From Allorhodopirellula solitaria (GTDB lineage: Bacteria > Planctomycetota > Planctomycetia > Pirellulales > Pirellulaceae), in contig NZ_SJPK01000003.1 in NCBI RefSeq assembly GCF_007859855.1, positions 379,182 to 443,181 on the forward strand: a stretch of 64,000 nt of DNA, in the 5' to 3' direction. The translations under genes were made by a program, and so were the position numbers. The notes under the pieces are model-generated. The model saw only the letters and a program-made list of their open reading frames with translations. It did no database searches and had not been told where the DNA came from. Below are positions 28,746 through 37,407 of this stretch, in pieces (within the stretch, counting starts at the first letter, position 1; each line of letters begins with the position of its first letter).

Positions 28746-28765
28746 GAAGAACGCGTTAAGAAACG
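28746..28765 (-). promoter_or_regulatory. Candidate Pho-box-like direct repeat upstream of pstS
   Basis: On the minus strand, TTCTT occurs twice with an 11-base period (28758-28762 and 28747-28751), inside TTTCTTAACGCGTTCTTCAT. PhoB half-sites are spaced by 11 bases and often have TTAAC-like or TTCAT-like cores. The site lies 76-90 bases ahead of the pstS start codon, a workable distance. This is a motif read by eye; no third unit and no firm promoter elements were found. Confidence 0.3.
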
Positions 28766-28802
28766 GTGATCGCTGAGTGAAACTAATCGCCGGGGCGCCC
28801 GC

Positions 28803-30590
28803 CTAATCCGCCGCCACCGGCAAACTGACACGGAAGGTAGTGCCCTCTCCCCAGACGCTCTGCAGTTCGACGGACCCGTTAAAGGAAAGGCAAAGATGCT
28901 TGACAATTGACAGCCCCAATCCAGTCCCCCCCAGATCGCGAGAGCGGGCTTCGTCTACCCGGTAAAACCGCTCGAAGATCCGCTTCTGATGCTCCGGCGC
29001 GATCCCGATCCCAGTGTCCTGAACCTCGAGGATGCATTGCTGATCTTCTACCGACCAGCGAACGGTGACCTTCCCATCTTCCGGAGTGTATTTAACGGCA
29101 TTGCTGAGCAGGTTATCGAGTACCGTCCGCAAACCGTTCTCATCCGCGACGACAACAACGCGTTCGGGAGGTGGTTCGACGAGCAGGCGGATGTTTTTTT
29201 GCTTCGCTGACTGGGCGCTCATCCGCACGCTGGCATCGACAACGTTCTGCACAGCCACCTGTGTAATATCAAACGCTTCTTCACCTGCTTCGACCCGAGC
29301 GATATGCAGCATGTCGACAATCAGCTGGTGCAAGCGTTCGGCTTGCTCTTCGATTCGGTTGACGAAGATGAGGTTGTTCTCTTCATCGCGAATGGCGCCG
29401 TTGCGGAGTGTTTCGGCGTAGGCTTTGATGGATGCCAATGGGGTTTTCAGTTCGTGAGAGACGTTGGCCACGAACTGGTGACGGAGACTCTCGAGTCGCC
29501 GCAATTCGGAGATGTCGTGCAGCACGACGAGCACGCCTGGGGATGGGTAGCCCGGCAAACGAGTCGCTCGCAAGGCGAGATCCCGCCGGACGGCACCCTC
29601 GGAAACAAACTCAGTCTTGACCGTCGCTCCCGTACTCAGGCACTTCCTCACGGCATCGTGGAGCGGGCGGCAGCGCGTCAATTCCAGTAGGGGCCGGCCG
29701 ACCGCTTCGGGCATACTGAGCATCCGCCGGCTGGCGTCATTGGCCATTACCACGTTCTCGTTGGCATCGACGGCGATGATGCCTTCGAGCAGATTGCCCA
29801 GTACCGTCGATAGCTGCTCGTTGCGCTCCCGGAGTTGGCCGAAACGGGTGGCGAGCTCCGATTGCATCTGGTTGAAGGCTGCCGACAGCGTCCCAACTTC
29901 ATCGCTGCTATGGACACGAGCGAGTTCTTGAGATTTGCCGTCCGAGATCGCTTGAACATTCCGGGTGAGAAGGGCCAGCGGATGAATGATTCGGCCGATC
30001 AGCAGGTAGGTGATGACCGTCGTGAGCAAGCCAAACAGAAGCGTAAAGGTTAACAGATATCGCCGCGTGTTCGCCATTCGCTCGCTGATCGCATCCATCC
30101 GCGCGGCGACCCGGACGAATGCATGCGAGCCGTCGTCGAGTTCCGTTTTCAGAGCCACGTAGAGCATCTCCACTCGCAGCGTTGGGCTCAGCCGAGTCGC
30201 GGTGCCCATGGTCTCGTCAGCGGCTTCGATGAGTTCCGGACGATTGCCGTGATCGAGCATCAATCGGGGACTGCGCTCCGAGTCCGCCTGGACCACGCCG
30301 GAGGAGTCCACAATCGTGATCCGCAATTGGGTTTGATCCGCCAGACGCTGGACCAAGGATTGCAGCTGCGCTTGCTGGTCGCTCAGATCCCCCGCCGGGG
30401 CATCACCGATGAGACAGTCGCGAATATGGCTGCGCAGGATAATGGCAGTCTCATAGAGCCGTTGCTCGGTTTGATGTTTGAGTTCGTAACGCTGCGATGC
30501 ATTGACCACATAGAGTACTCCCGTGGCTAATGCCAAACTGAGTCCGATGTAGACCGCAAATATTTTCCAGAACAGCCGTGAAGACCACAT
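28803..30590 (-). CDS. phoR: PhoR-type membrane sensor histidine kinase
   Basis: 595 residues. TM1 is at about 8-30 (FAVYIGLSLALATGVLYVV), followed by a periplasmic domain of about 145 residues, TM2 at about 178-200 (LLTFTLLFGLLTTVITYLL), HAMP, then a PAS domain (GNLLEGIIAVDANENVVMAND). The HisKA box is SHELKTPLAS with H379, and the ATPase has NLLSNAVKYT, DTGIGIA, GTGLGLSIV. It should phosphorylate the PhoB-type regulator at the far end of the cluster. The large periplasmic domain is longer than in E. coli PhoR and more like Gram-positive types. Confidence 0.9.
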   Translation of the reverse strand: MWSSRLFWKIFAVYIGLSLALATGVLYVVNASQRYELKHQTEQRLYETAIILRSHIRDCLIGDAPAGDLSDQQAQLQSLVQRLADQTQLRITIVDSSGVVQADSERSPRLMLDHGNRPELIEAADETMGTATRLSPTLRVEMLYVALKTELDDGSHAFVRVAARMDAISERMANTRRYLLTFTLLFGLLTTVITYLLIGRIIHPLALLTRNVQAISDGKSQELARVHSSDEVGTLSAAFNQMQSELATRFGQLRERNEQLSTVLGNLLEGIIAVDANENVVMANDASRRMLSMPEAVGRPLLELTRCRPLHDAVRKCLSTGATVKTEFVSEGAVRRDLALRATRLPGYPSPGVLVVLHDISELRRLESLRHQFVANVSHELKTPLASIKAYAETLRNGAIRDEENNLIFVNRIEEQAERLHQLIVDMLHIARVEAGEEAFDITQVAVQNVVDASVRMSAQSAKQKNIRLLVEPPPERVVVVADENGLRTVLDNLLSNAVKYTPEDGKVTVRWSVEDQQCILEVQDTGIGIAPEHQKRIFERFYRVDEARSRDLGGTGLGLSIVKHLCLSFNGSVELQSVWGEGTTFRVSLPVAAD

Positions 30591-30667
30591 GGCTCAGTTG
30601 TCTGCGCAGTGGGAGTGGTGGCTGCCAAGACTCGCAGTGAAAAAAACAGCTCGAGGGGCACGAGGTA

Positions 30668-31510
30668 TCACGGCAACCATAGCTTTAAGCGGTTATTGAG
30701 CATGCCCGGAAGCGCTTTTTTAACGAAGCGTTTGATCTGCGCGTCGCTGCAGCGAGTCGAAAGGTGGGATCCGATCACCAGTTCATTCTTGAATTTGTCT
30801 TGACGATCGCGGTAATCGTCCACGTGCATGTGACCGTGTTTGTGAATCTTGGCGCGGCGGTGTTCGGGAGCTGCGAAGGTCAGTTCACTAACGAGGATTT
30901 TGGCATCATAGAATTCCGGATTGTCATCGAGTCCTTGCGGGGCCGTGTCGCCGGTGTAAGCAAACAGCGGCACACGAATTTCCGTCGTGATCTCAGTACC
31001 GGCCTGCCGCAGGTCTCGGATCTCCTCGCCCGATAGGGTGAGATACTCCGCTTTGAGCTTGTGCCGCCGCTGGTAGACAATGAAACCAAGGGCTTCGATG
31101 GTATGCTTGACCGCGACGCTCTTGACGATGATCTCGCGGCCGATTGGGGTTTCGTCTCCACCGAGCAAGCCGATCAATTCGCAGGGCATGGCGCCGCGGT
31201 CGAGCGAGCGAAAGTGCTGGAGCATTTTCCAGGCTGGATCGACGGCGCAATCAGGAAGATAGATCACCGGCGGGTCCATCTTCATCATCCGCCGGCGGGA
31301 GACGTAGGCGGGCAACGCAGCAATATGATCCAAATGCGCGTGCGAGATGAACATCGTCGGGGTGCCCATGAAATCCCATGGCTGGGCACCGGCATCGAAC
31401 AGCAGCTTCAATTCGTTCACACGCCAACACGTTTGCACTGCGGCGCGAGAGTATCCCTCGATGGTCAAACCATCATGGACGTGTGAAGAGAGGGGGACGT
31501 TGTCGGTCAT
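30668..31510 (-). CDS. Metallo-beta-lactamase-fold tRNase Z, plant-type short form
   Basis: 280 residues from ATG 31510. The metal motif is SHAHLDH (H57, H59, D61, H62), with further ligands in KHTIEA, AYTGDTA and the C-terminal HKHGHMHVDD. The segments ISHAHLDHIAALPAYV, KLKAEYLTLSGEEIRDL and VPLFAYTGDT resemble the short tRNase Z of plants (Arabidopsis TRZ1-type) more than bacterial RNase BN/Z; this comparison is from memory. tRNase Z removes 3' trailers from pre-tRNAs. No exosite like that of the E. coli enzyme is recognisable. It lies 77 bases upstream of phoR in the same direction and could be co-transcribed. Confidence 0.8.
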   Translation of the reverse strand: MTDNVPLSSHVHDGLTIEGYSRAAVQTCWRVNELKLLFDAGAQPWDFMGTPTMFISHAHLDHIAALPAYVSRRRMMKMDPPVIYLPDCAVDPAWKMLQHFRSLDRGAMPCELIGLLGGDETPIGREIIVKSVAVKHTIEALGFIVYQRRHKLKAEYLTLSGEEIRDLRQAGTEITTEIRVPLFAYTGDTAPQGLDDNPEFYDAKILVSELTFAAPEHRRAKIHKHGHMHVDDYRDRQDKFKNELVIGSHLSTRCSDAQIKRFVKKALPGMLNNRLKLWLP

Positions 31511-31801
31511 GCTTTGAGGGGAAGGTCGGCTGGTTGTCGATTCCGGGACGGCAGCTCGGGCCACGCTCGGAGTAATTTAACCGGTCCGTCGCGATGGCGT
31601 AATGCGTCGCCGGCGGCCGAGACGCCCTGATCCGGTCCGTCGCAACCCGGGCCATTTGCAAAACCCGGATTGGGGGATTTTGTGAAAAAAGAGGAAGAAT
31701 CGGAAAAGGTGGTCAAGCATTCCGCGAGCGGTTGCCGATGAGGAGGGTGATAGAGCGATTCAACCGATCGAAAATAACTCGTTTTCAACGAAGTGTGAAA
31801 C

Positions 31802-33184
31802 ATGGATGACGCACACATCTCTCAACACGGTCCGCGGTCACACCGCGATCCCGTTCAGCGTTCCTGCCGCCAATATCGCCGGCAACTGCTAGCGACCTTC
31901 CTGATTGGCGGGACGCTCAGTCTGTCTTCCGTCGGGTGCGCCGGACGTTCCATGTCGCTGGCGTCGATGAACCCATTCAAGGCCGAGCCCAGCGAGACCA
32001 CCGCCGCCGAAACGCCCAACCAGTTGGTTTCCTCGACCACCGAGATGGCGTCGGGCACGGTGACGGCTTCGAAAAATCTCGTCGCCAAGACGTCCAGCAA
32101 GATCGGCAGTTGGTTCGGTCGCGATAGCGAGCCAGCCGGCGAGAACGATTCCGTGGCATCGGACAGTGATCCCGAGCAGTTGCAGCCGGATGTTTTCGTA
32201 GCCAACGGCCAGCTTTGGGAATCGACCGGAAATCTTTCCAAGGCGATGGAAAGCTACGCGAAAGCTCTCGAGAGTGACCCGGAAAACGGTCCCGCTCTGA
32301 CGAGTATCGCTCGCCTGCACTTTCGCGAATCCCGCTACCCCGAGTCGGCGGAATACTTCCAGAAAGCCATTTCGCAGAATCCGCAGGACGCAGCCCTCTA
32401 CAACGACCTCGGCCTGACACTGAGCAAGTTGGAGCAGCATGAGCTGGCCGCGCAGACACTGCAGCGGGCTCTTGAACTCGCCCCAGGGACGTCACGCTAC
32501 GCCAATAATCTCGCTAGCGTGCATTTTGAGTCGGGGAAAACCGATCAGGCCCTCGAGGTCTTGAAAGCAAATAATAAAGCCGCTGTCGCTCACTTCAATA
32601 TGGCGTTCCTGTTCTACAAGAAGGGGCAAATCGCCAACGCGAAGTCGCAGTTGACGCAGTCGCTTGCCCACGAAAACGAGGCCTCGGCCGATCCCGCGAC
32701 CAAACGGGCGATCGATCGATCGCGTGAAATGCTCGCTCAGATGGACGCCAGTGGCCAATCGCCTGCAAGCGTGCCGAGCCAACCAACAGATCTGCCTGGC
32801 GAAGTCGGTCCCGCTGCTGGACCTGCCGCCATCGTTGCTGCCGCGCCAGCACATCGGTCCAATCAAGCACCCCAAGTGCTCGGGCAAATGAAGCCGCAGC
32901 AAAAATCGGGCACTCCGATGACACCCGTTAGCTACCAGGATCCGCGCAGCTACATGGCTCCCCAGTTGCCGAGCGACGGCGGAGCATCGCCAGCGAGCAC
33001 GCCTGCTGCAGGTGGCGCGGCAACCACGCCCGTGCCAACTCAGATGCCTGCCGCCACACCGGCAACACCGGGGGACAAAGCGACTGGCGAGGCCGAAACA
33101 AGCCCCGCAGCCGCTCCACCGAGCACGCCACCATCGGCTACCGGGTTCGGATTGCCAGGCGGCTTCCAGTTCCCCGGAACCTAG
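31802..33184 (+). CDS. TPR-repeat lipoprotein with Pro/Ala-rich tail
   Basis: 460 residues. A long basic lead precedes a hydrophobic segment and lipobox LSSVGC (C46), so an inner- or outer-membrane lipoprotein is likely. About four TPR units span roughly 135-290 (GQLWESTGNLSKAMESYAKAL, ALTSIARLHFRESRYPESAEYF, ALYNDLGLTLSKLEQHELAAQTL, AVAHFNMAFLFYKKGQIANAKS). The last 150 residues are Pro/Ala/Thr-rich and likely disordered. The architecture recalls TadD-like pilus lipoproteins, but no tad genes are near. The stop codon is 6 bases from the tandem repeat array. Confidence 0.8.
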   Translation: MDDAHISQHGPRSHRDPVQRSCRQYRRQLLATFLIGGTLSLSSVGCAGRSMSLASMNPFKAEPSETTAAETPNQLVSSTTEMASGTVTASKNLVAKTSSKIGSWFGRDSEPAGENDSVASDSDPEQLQPDVFVANGQLWESTGNLSKAMESYAKALESDPENGPALTSIARLHFRESRYPESAEYFQKAISQNPQDAALYNDLGLTLSKLEQHELAAQTLQRALELAPGTSRYANNLASVHFESGKTDQALEVLKANNKAAVAHFNMAFLFYKKGQIANAKSQLTQSLAHENEASADPATKRAIDRSREMLAQMDASGQSPASVPSQPTDLPGEVGPAAGPAAIVAAAPAHRSNQAPQVLGQMKPQQKSGTPMTPVSYQDPRSYMAPQLPSDGGASPASTPAAGGAATTPVPTQMPAATPATPGDKATGEAETSPAAAPPSTPPSATGFGLPGGFQFPGT

Positions 33185-33190
33185 CCCCAT

Positions 33191-34697
33191 AGTCGTCCGA
33201 CCGCTCTGCCGGTCGGTCGCAGTCGATGTGCGCTTCGCACGAGACGTATGCGGCAACCCAGAGCGCGTTAGATTAGCATTTCGGGATGGCTGATTTGTTG
33301 GTTTGCCTGCCGTGTGAAGTCGAGTGGATGCTCTATTTGTTCGTCGAGCAGGTCGCAGGCGTTGGATGCTATTGAGGGAGCCCGGCTGGTGATGAGAGAG
33401 GGACGCCTCGTGCGAAGCGCACCTCGGCTGAGCTCTCGCGACGGGCACAGCCGTCGGTCGACAATCGGCTTGCGTTTGGTGGGTCCCATAGTCGTCCGAC
33501 CGCTCTGCCGGTCGGTCACAGTCGATGTGCGCTTCGCACGAGACGTATGCGGCAACCCAGACCGCGTTAGGTCGACAGTCCGGGATGGCTGATTTGTCGG
33601 TTCGCTTGCCGGGTGAAGTCGAGTGGATGCTCTATTTGTTCTTCGGGCGGGTCGCAGGTGTTGGATGCTTTTGAGGGGGCCTGGCTGGTGATGAGAGAGG
33701 TGCGCCTCGTGCGAAGCGCACCTCGGCTGAGCGCTCGCGACGGGCAGAGCCGTCGGTCGACAATGGACTTGCGATTGGTAGGTACCATAGTCGTCCGACC
33801 GCTCTGCCGGTCGGTCATAGTCGATGTGCGCTTCGCACGAGACGTATGCGGCAACCCAGAGCGTGTTAGGTCAGCAGTTCGGGATGGCTGATTTGTTGGT
33901 TCGCTTGCCGGGTGAAGTCGAGTGGATACTCCTCCATTTTTCGGACAGGTTGCAGGCGTTGGACGGCCGGCGGAACGGCTCTGCTGCAGGCGTTGGATGC
34001 TTTTGAGGGGGCCTGGCTGGTGATGAGAGAGGTGCGCCTCGTGCGAAGCGCACCTCGGCTGAACGCTCGCGACGGGCAGAGCCGTCGGTCGACAATGGAC
34101 TTGTGTTTGGTGGGTTCCATAGTCGTCCGACCGCTCTGCCGGTCGGTCACAGTCGATGTGCGCTTCGCACGAGACGTTTGCGGTAGCCCAGACCGCGTTA
34201 GATCGGCAGTTCGGGATGGCTGATTTGTCGGTTCGCTTGCCGGGTGAAGTCGAGTGGATGCTCTATTTGTTTCTCGGGCAGGTCGCAGGCGTTGGATGCT
34301 TTTGAGGGGGCCTGGCTGGTGATGAGAGAGGTGCGCCTCGTGCGAAGCGCACCTCGGCTGAACGCTCGCGACGGGCAGAGCCGTCGGTCGACAATGGACT
34401 TGTGTTTGGTGGGTTCTATAGTCGTCCGACCGCTCTGCCGGTCGGTCATAGTCGATGTGCGCTTCGCACGAGACGTATGCGGCAACCCAGACCGTGTTAG
34501 GTCAGCAGTTCGGGATGGCTGATTTGTTGGTTCGCTTGCCGGGTGAAATCGAGTGGATGCGCCATTTGTTTCTCGGGCAGCTCGCAGGCGTTGGATGCTT
34601 TTGAGGGCGCCTGGCTGGTGATGAGAGAGGTGCGCCTCGTGCGAAGCGCACATCGGCTGAACGCTCGCGACGGGCGGAGCCGTCGGTCGACGATCGG
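33191..34697. repeat. Five tandem copies of a 299-bp palindromic unit
   Basis: Units start at AGTCGTCCGACCG: 33191, 33490, 33789, 34121 and 34420, giving periods of 299, 299, 332 and 299; the last unit ends near 34697. Unit 3 has about 33 extra bases. Each unit is a large inverted repeat: in unit 1 GTGCGCTTCGCACGAG at 33228-33243 is exactly complementary to 33407-33422. Each arm also folds alone, e.g. CCGACCG-CTCTGC-CGGTCGG at 33197-33216 and CGACGG-N6-CCGTCG at 33439-33456. The period is not a multiple of three, so no continuous protein is encoded. Confidence 0.95.
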
Positions 34698-34713
34698 CGA
34701 TGGAGGCCATGAG

Positions 34714-34748
34714 AAAAGGCCCGATCGAAAAGTTCGATCGGGCCTTTT
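34714..34748 (-). terminator. Intrinsic terminator for rpsA, symmetric
   Basis: A perfect 12-bp stem (34718-34729 with 34733-34744, core GGCCCGATCGAA) has a 3-base loop and is flanked by AAAA on the left and TTTT on the right, so it can stop transcription from both sides. It sits 26 bases past the rpsA stop and 17 bases past the tandem array. Confidence 0.9.
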
Positions 34749-34774
34749 GGAGTTATCCGTAAGCGAGGGCGGGC

Positions 34775-36571
34775 TTAGGAATCGTCGCCGGTTGGGAAGA
34801 GCGGGCCAGCACTACCCAGACCACCCTTGAGGCTGCCTTCGTCGAGTGTTGCCGGAACACCGGACTCGGCGGCTTCGGCGGCGGCAGCCGACTTCTCTTG
34901 CTCTTCGCTCCAGCCGACTCGTTTGAGCGACAGGCCGATTTTGCGTTCGTCGGTGTCCACGCGGAGCACTTTGACTTCGATGGAGTCGCCGACTTTGACG
35001 ACTTCTTCAGGGTCTTCGACCTTGTGGTCCGCCAATTCGCTGACGTGGAGGAGGCCTTCGAGGCCATCTTCGAGGCCGATGAAGACGCCGAAGTTGGTGA
35101 TCTTGGTGACTTCACCCTTGACCAACTGGCCGGGTTGATACTTGTCTGGAATATCGCCATCCCAAGGATCGTTGTCGAGTTGCTTCAGACCCAGTGCGAT
35201 ACGGCGACGTTGCTCGTCGACACTGAGGATGCGGCATTCGATTTCCTGTCCCTTCTCCAGCACTTCGCTGGGGTGAGCGATCTTGCGGGTCCACGACATG
35301 TCGCTGACGTGCAGCAATCCATCGATCCCTTCTTCGAGTTCGATAAACGCCCCGTAGTTGGTGAGGTTGCGCACCTTGCCGGTGACGTCCTTGCTCTCGG
35401 GGTACTTCTCGAGGACATCGTCCCATGGGTTCTTCAGGGTCTGTTTCATGCCGAGGGACAGTTGCTGTCCTTCGGGATCGACGCCGAGAATCATGACTTC
35501 GATGTTGTCACCGATGTTCACCAATTCGCTGGGGTGATTGACGCGTTTGGTCCAGCTCATTTCGCTGATGTGGACCAAACCTTCGATGCCGGGCTCGAGT
35601 TTGACGAAGGCACCGTAGCTCATCACGTTGACAACTTCGCCAGGATGCCGTGATTCGACAGGGTACTTGCCCTCGATGTTTTCCCACGGGTTGCGGTCTT
35701 TCTGCTTCAGGCCGAGAGCAATTTTTTGCTTTTCGCGGTCGATGTGCAGGACCTTGACTTCGATTTCTTGATCGATCGAAACCATTTCGGTGGGGTGGCC
35801 GATGCGTTCCCAGGCCATGTCGGTGATGTGCAGCAGTCCATCGATGCCGCCGAGGTCGACGAAGGCACCGAAGTCGGCGATGTTTTTGACGATCCCGGTG
35901 CGGATCTGGCCGACTTCGAGTTCCTGCATCAGGTAGGTGCGGTCTTCTTCACGCTGCCGTTCGATCAGGCTGCGGCGGCTGATGACGATATTGCGGCGGG
36001 TGTCGTCGATTTTGAGCACTTCGGCTTGGACGACCCGGCCAATGAAATCGCCGATGTCGCCGGGGCGGCGAATGTCCACTTGGCTGCCCGGGAGGAATAC
36101 GTTGACGCCGATATCGACGAGCAAACCGCCCTTGATCTTCCGAATCACGGTACCGGTGACCACTTGGCCCTCGGCAACCGTTTCCATCATCTCTTCCCAC
36201 TCGATGATCTTTTCGGCTTTTCGCTTGCTCAGCGAGATCATGCCGTAAGGATCGTCGGCGGCGCCGAGTTCGTCCTCCATCTCTTCGATGAGGACCTTGA
36301 CCACGTCACCGACCTTCGGTGTTTCTTCTTCTGGGCCCCATTCGTCGAGGCCCACGGTGCCTTCGCTCTTGAACCCGACGTCGACAAGTGCCCATTCATC
36401 GTTGATTTCAACGATCCGGCCTTCGACGATATTTCCGGAATTATAATCTTGCTGCTCGGCAGCAAAATTCTCGATCATCCATTCTTCGACCTCGTCCTCC
36501 GGAGCCATCAGGGCCAAATCTGCGAGGATATCGTCGTCTTCAAGTGAACGGATGAGGTTGCGGTTGACCAT
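34775..36571 (-). CDS. rpsA: 30S ribosomal protein S1
   Basis: 598 residues with six S1 (OB-fold) repeats starting near 45, 135, 220, 305, 392 and 480. Typical lines are GIVKNIADFGAFVDLGGIDGLLHITDM, read in parts, and the near-identical repeats 4-6 with YGAFVKLEPG, YGAFIELEEG and FGVFIGLEDG. The acidic N-terminus (LEDDDILADLALMAPEDEVEEW) would bind the ribosome through S2. S1 brings mRNA to the 30S subunit; this matters in planctomycetes, where many genes in this window lack a clear Shine-Dalgarno site. Monocistronic, with its own terminator. Confidence 0.96.
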   Translation of the reverse strand: MVNRNLIRSLEDDDILADLALMAPEDEVEEWMIENFAAEQQDYNSGNIVEGRIVEINDEWALVDVGFKSEGTVGLDEWGPEEETPKVGDVVKVLIEEMEDELGAADDPYGMISLSKRKAEKIIEWEEMMETVAEGQVVTGTVIRKIKGGLLVDIGVNVFLPGSQVDIRRPGDIGDFIGRVVQAEVLKIDDTRRNIVISRRSLIERQREEDRTYLMQELEVGQIRTGIVKNIADFGAFVDLGGIDGLLHITDMAWERIGHPTEMVSIDQEIEVKVLHIDREKQKIALGLKQKDRNPWENIEGKYPVESRHPGEVVNVMSYGAFVKLEPGIEGLVHISEMSWTKRVNHPSELVNIGDNIEVMILGVDPEGQQLSLGMKQTLKNPWDDVLEKYPESKDVTGKVRNLTNYGAFIELEEGIDGLLHVSDMSWTRKIAHPSEVLEKGQEIECRILSVDEQRRRIALGLKQLDNDPWDGDIPDKYQPGQLVKGEVTKITNFGVFIGLEDGLEGLLHVSELADHKVEDPEEVVKVGDSIEVKVLRVDTDERKIGLSLKRVGWSEEQEKSAAAAEAAESGVPATLDEGSLKGGLGSAGPLFPTGDDS

Positions 36572-36982
36572 GAATCAATACCAGGGGTGAAGCGGCAAGC
36601 GAGCACCGGTCCGATTCGCTCGCGGCGGTTCACCCCGATTGGGGTTGAGGGGAGTTGTTAAAAGAGGGACCAGTTTCGGGAGGCAGCGTCTAGAGGCCGC
36701 GCCTAGCGGGGTAGGCTACCAAACAACTATTAGCGTCACAACGGCGTTGTCAGGGAAACTCTCGAGAGATTCGTGGTTTTGCGCTCGAGACCGGTCTTGC
36801 GCTCTAGACATCGTTCCTTCCGCTTTCCTAAAAGCGAGATGCCCGTGATGTCGGATCCCATCCGAGTACGGCACTGACCCTCCCCGGACCGCTGGGGAGA
36901 ATGATGTCAAAATACCCTGATTTCGAGCGGATCGGTCCCTCTGGGGAGCGGTTCCCACGCTTCTGTTTTGCAGAGAAAAACC
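36572..36982. other. Divergent gene-free region upstream of rpsA and a small ORF
   Basis: This 411-base gap separates divergent genes and must hold both promoters. A short palindrome, ACCCC-GATT-GGGGT at 36632-36645, lies 61 bases before rpsA. A similar palindrome with the loop GAAT occurs at 44104-44121. No gene is supported; the only longer minus-strand frames are shadows. A long rpsA leader is possible, since S1 is autoregulated in other bacteria, but no S1-binding structure was recognised. Confidence 0.5.
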
Positions 36983-37234
36983 ATGAACTTCAACTTTTTT
37001 GACTGGCTCCGTGACGGCGTCCGCCAATCCGTATTGCTCGGCGTGAGCGATGCTGTCGAGCAGATCGGTACGCCCGACAATGCAGCCGAAATCAACCCGG
37101 AGGTCGCTGCCCTGTTCGGGGACGCTAATTCCGGCAGCAGCACGACGACCAAGCGAAAACGGGTTTCTCGCAAGGGAACCTCCCAAAAGCGATTGGGGAA
37201 ATCTCTCCAAGAGCTCAATCCACCTGCGAAGTAA
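36983..37234 (+). CDS. Small basic hypothetical protein
   Basis: 83 residues from ATG 36983, with AGAGA upstream. The N-terminal half (FFDWLRDGVRQSVLLGVSDAVEQIG) is an amphipathic helical segment; the C-terminal half is Ser/Thr/Lys/Arg-rich (TTTKRKRVSRKG) and could bind nucleic acid. The amino-acid composition is protein-like, unlike nearby shadow frames. No family recognised. It lies 173 bases ahead of the FHA gene in the same direction. Confidence 0.55.
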   Translation: MNFNFFDWLRDGVRQSVLLGVSDAVEQIGTPDNAAEINPEVAALFGDANSGSSTTTKRKRVSRKGTSQKRLGKSLQELNPPAK

Positions 37235-37407
37235 AATGGGTGACTCTGCTCCCCGGGAATGGGGGTGTCTGTCAGGTCGCAGTGGTATCGAAAGTCAAAA
37301 TCCCCTACGCTGTGGGTCCTGCAGCCACAACCTAACGCGGCGACGTTAAGTATGATGGGTTGAGGAATGACCGTTACCGGAATCTTCGTTGCTCGCGAAG
37401 GGGAAAC

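Noticed and set aside
33191-34697. CRISPR array
   Set aside because: Whole 299-bp units are repeated without variable spacers, and no cas gene is present.
33314-34830. Series of about 92-codon Arg/Ser-rich open frames on both strands across the tandem array
   Set aside because: They recur only because the DNA unit repeats; the 299-base period shifts the frame, each spans a unit boundary, and both strands are open.
35726-36547. 273-codon open frame opposite rpsA
   Set aside because: Antisense of a clear ribosomal protein gene; the acidic composition follows from codon use on the other strand.
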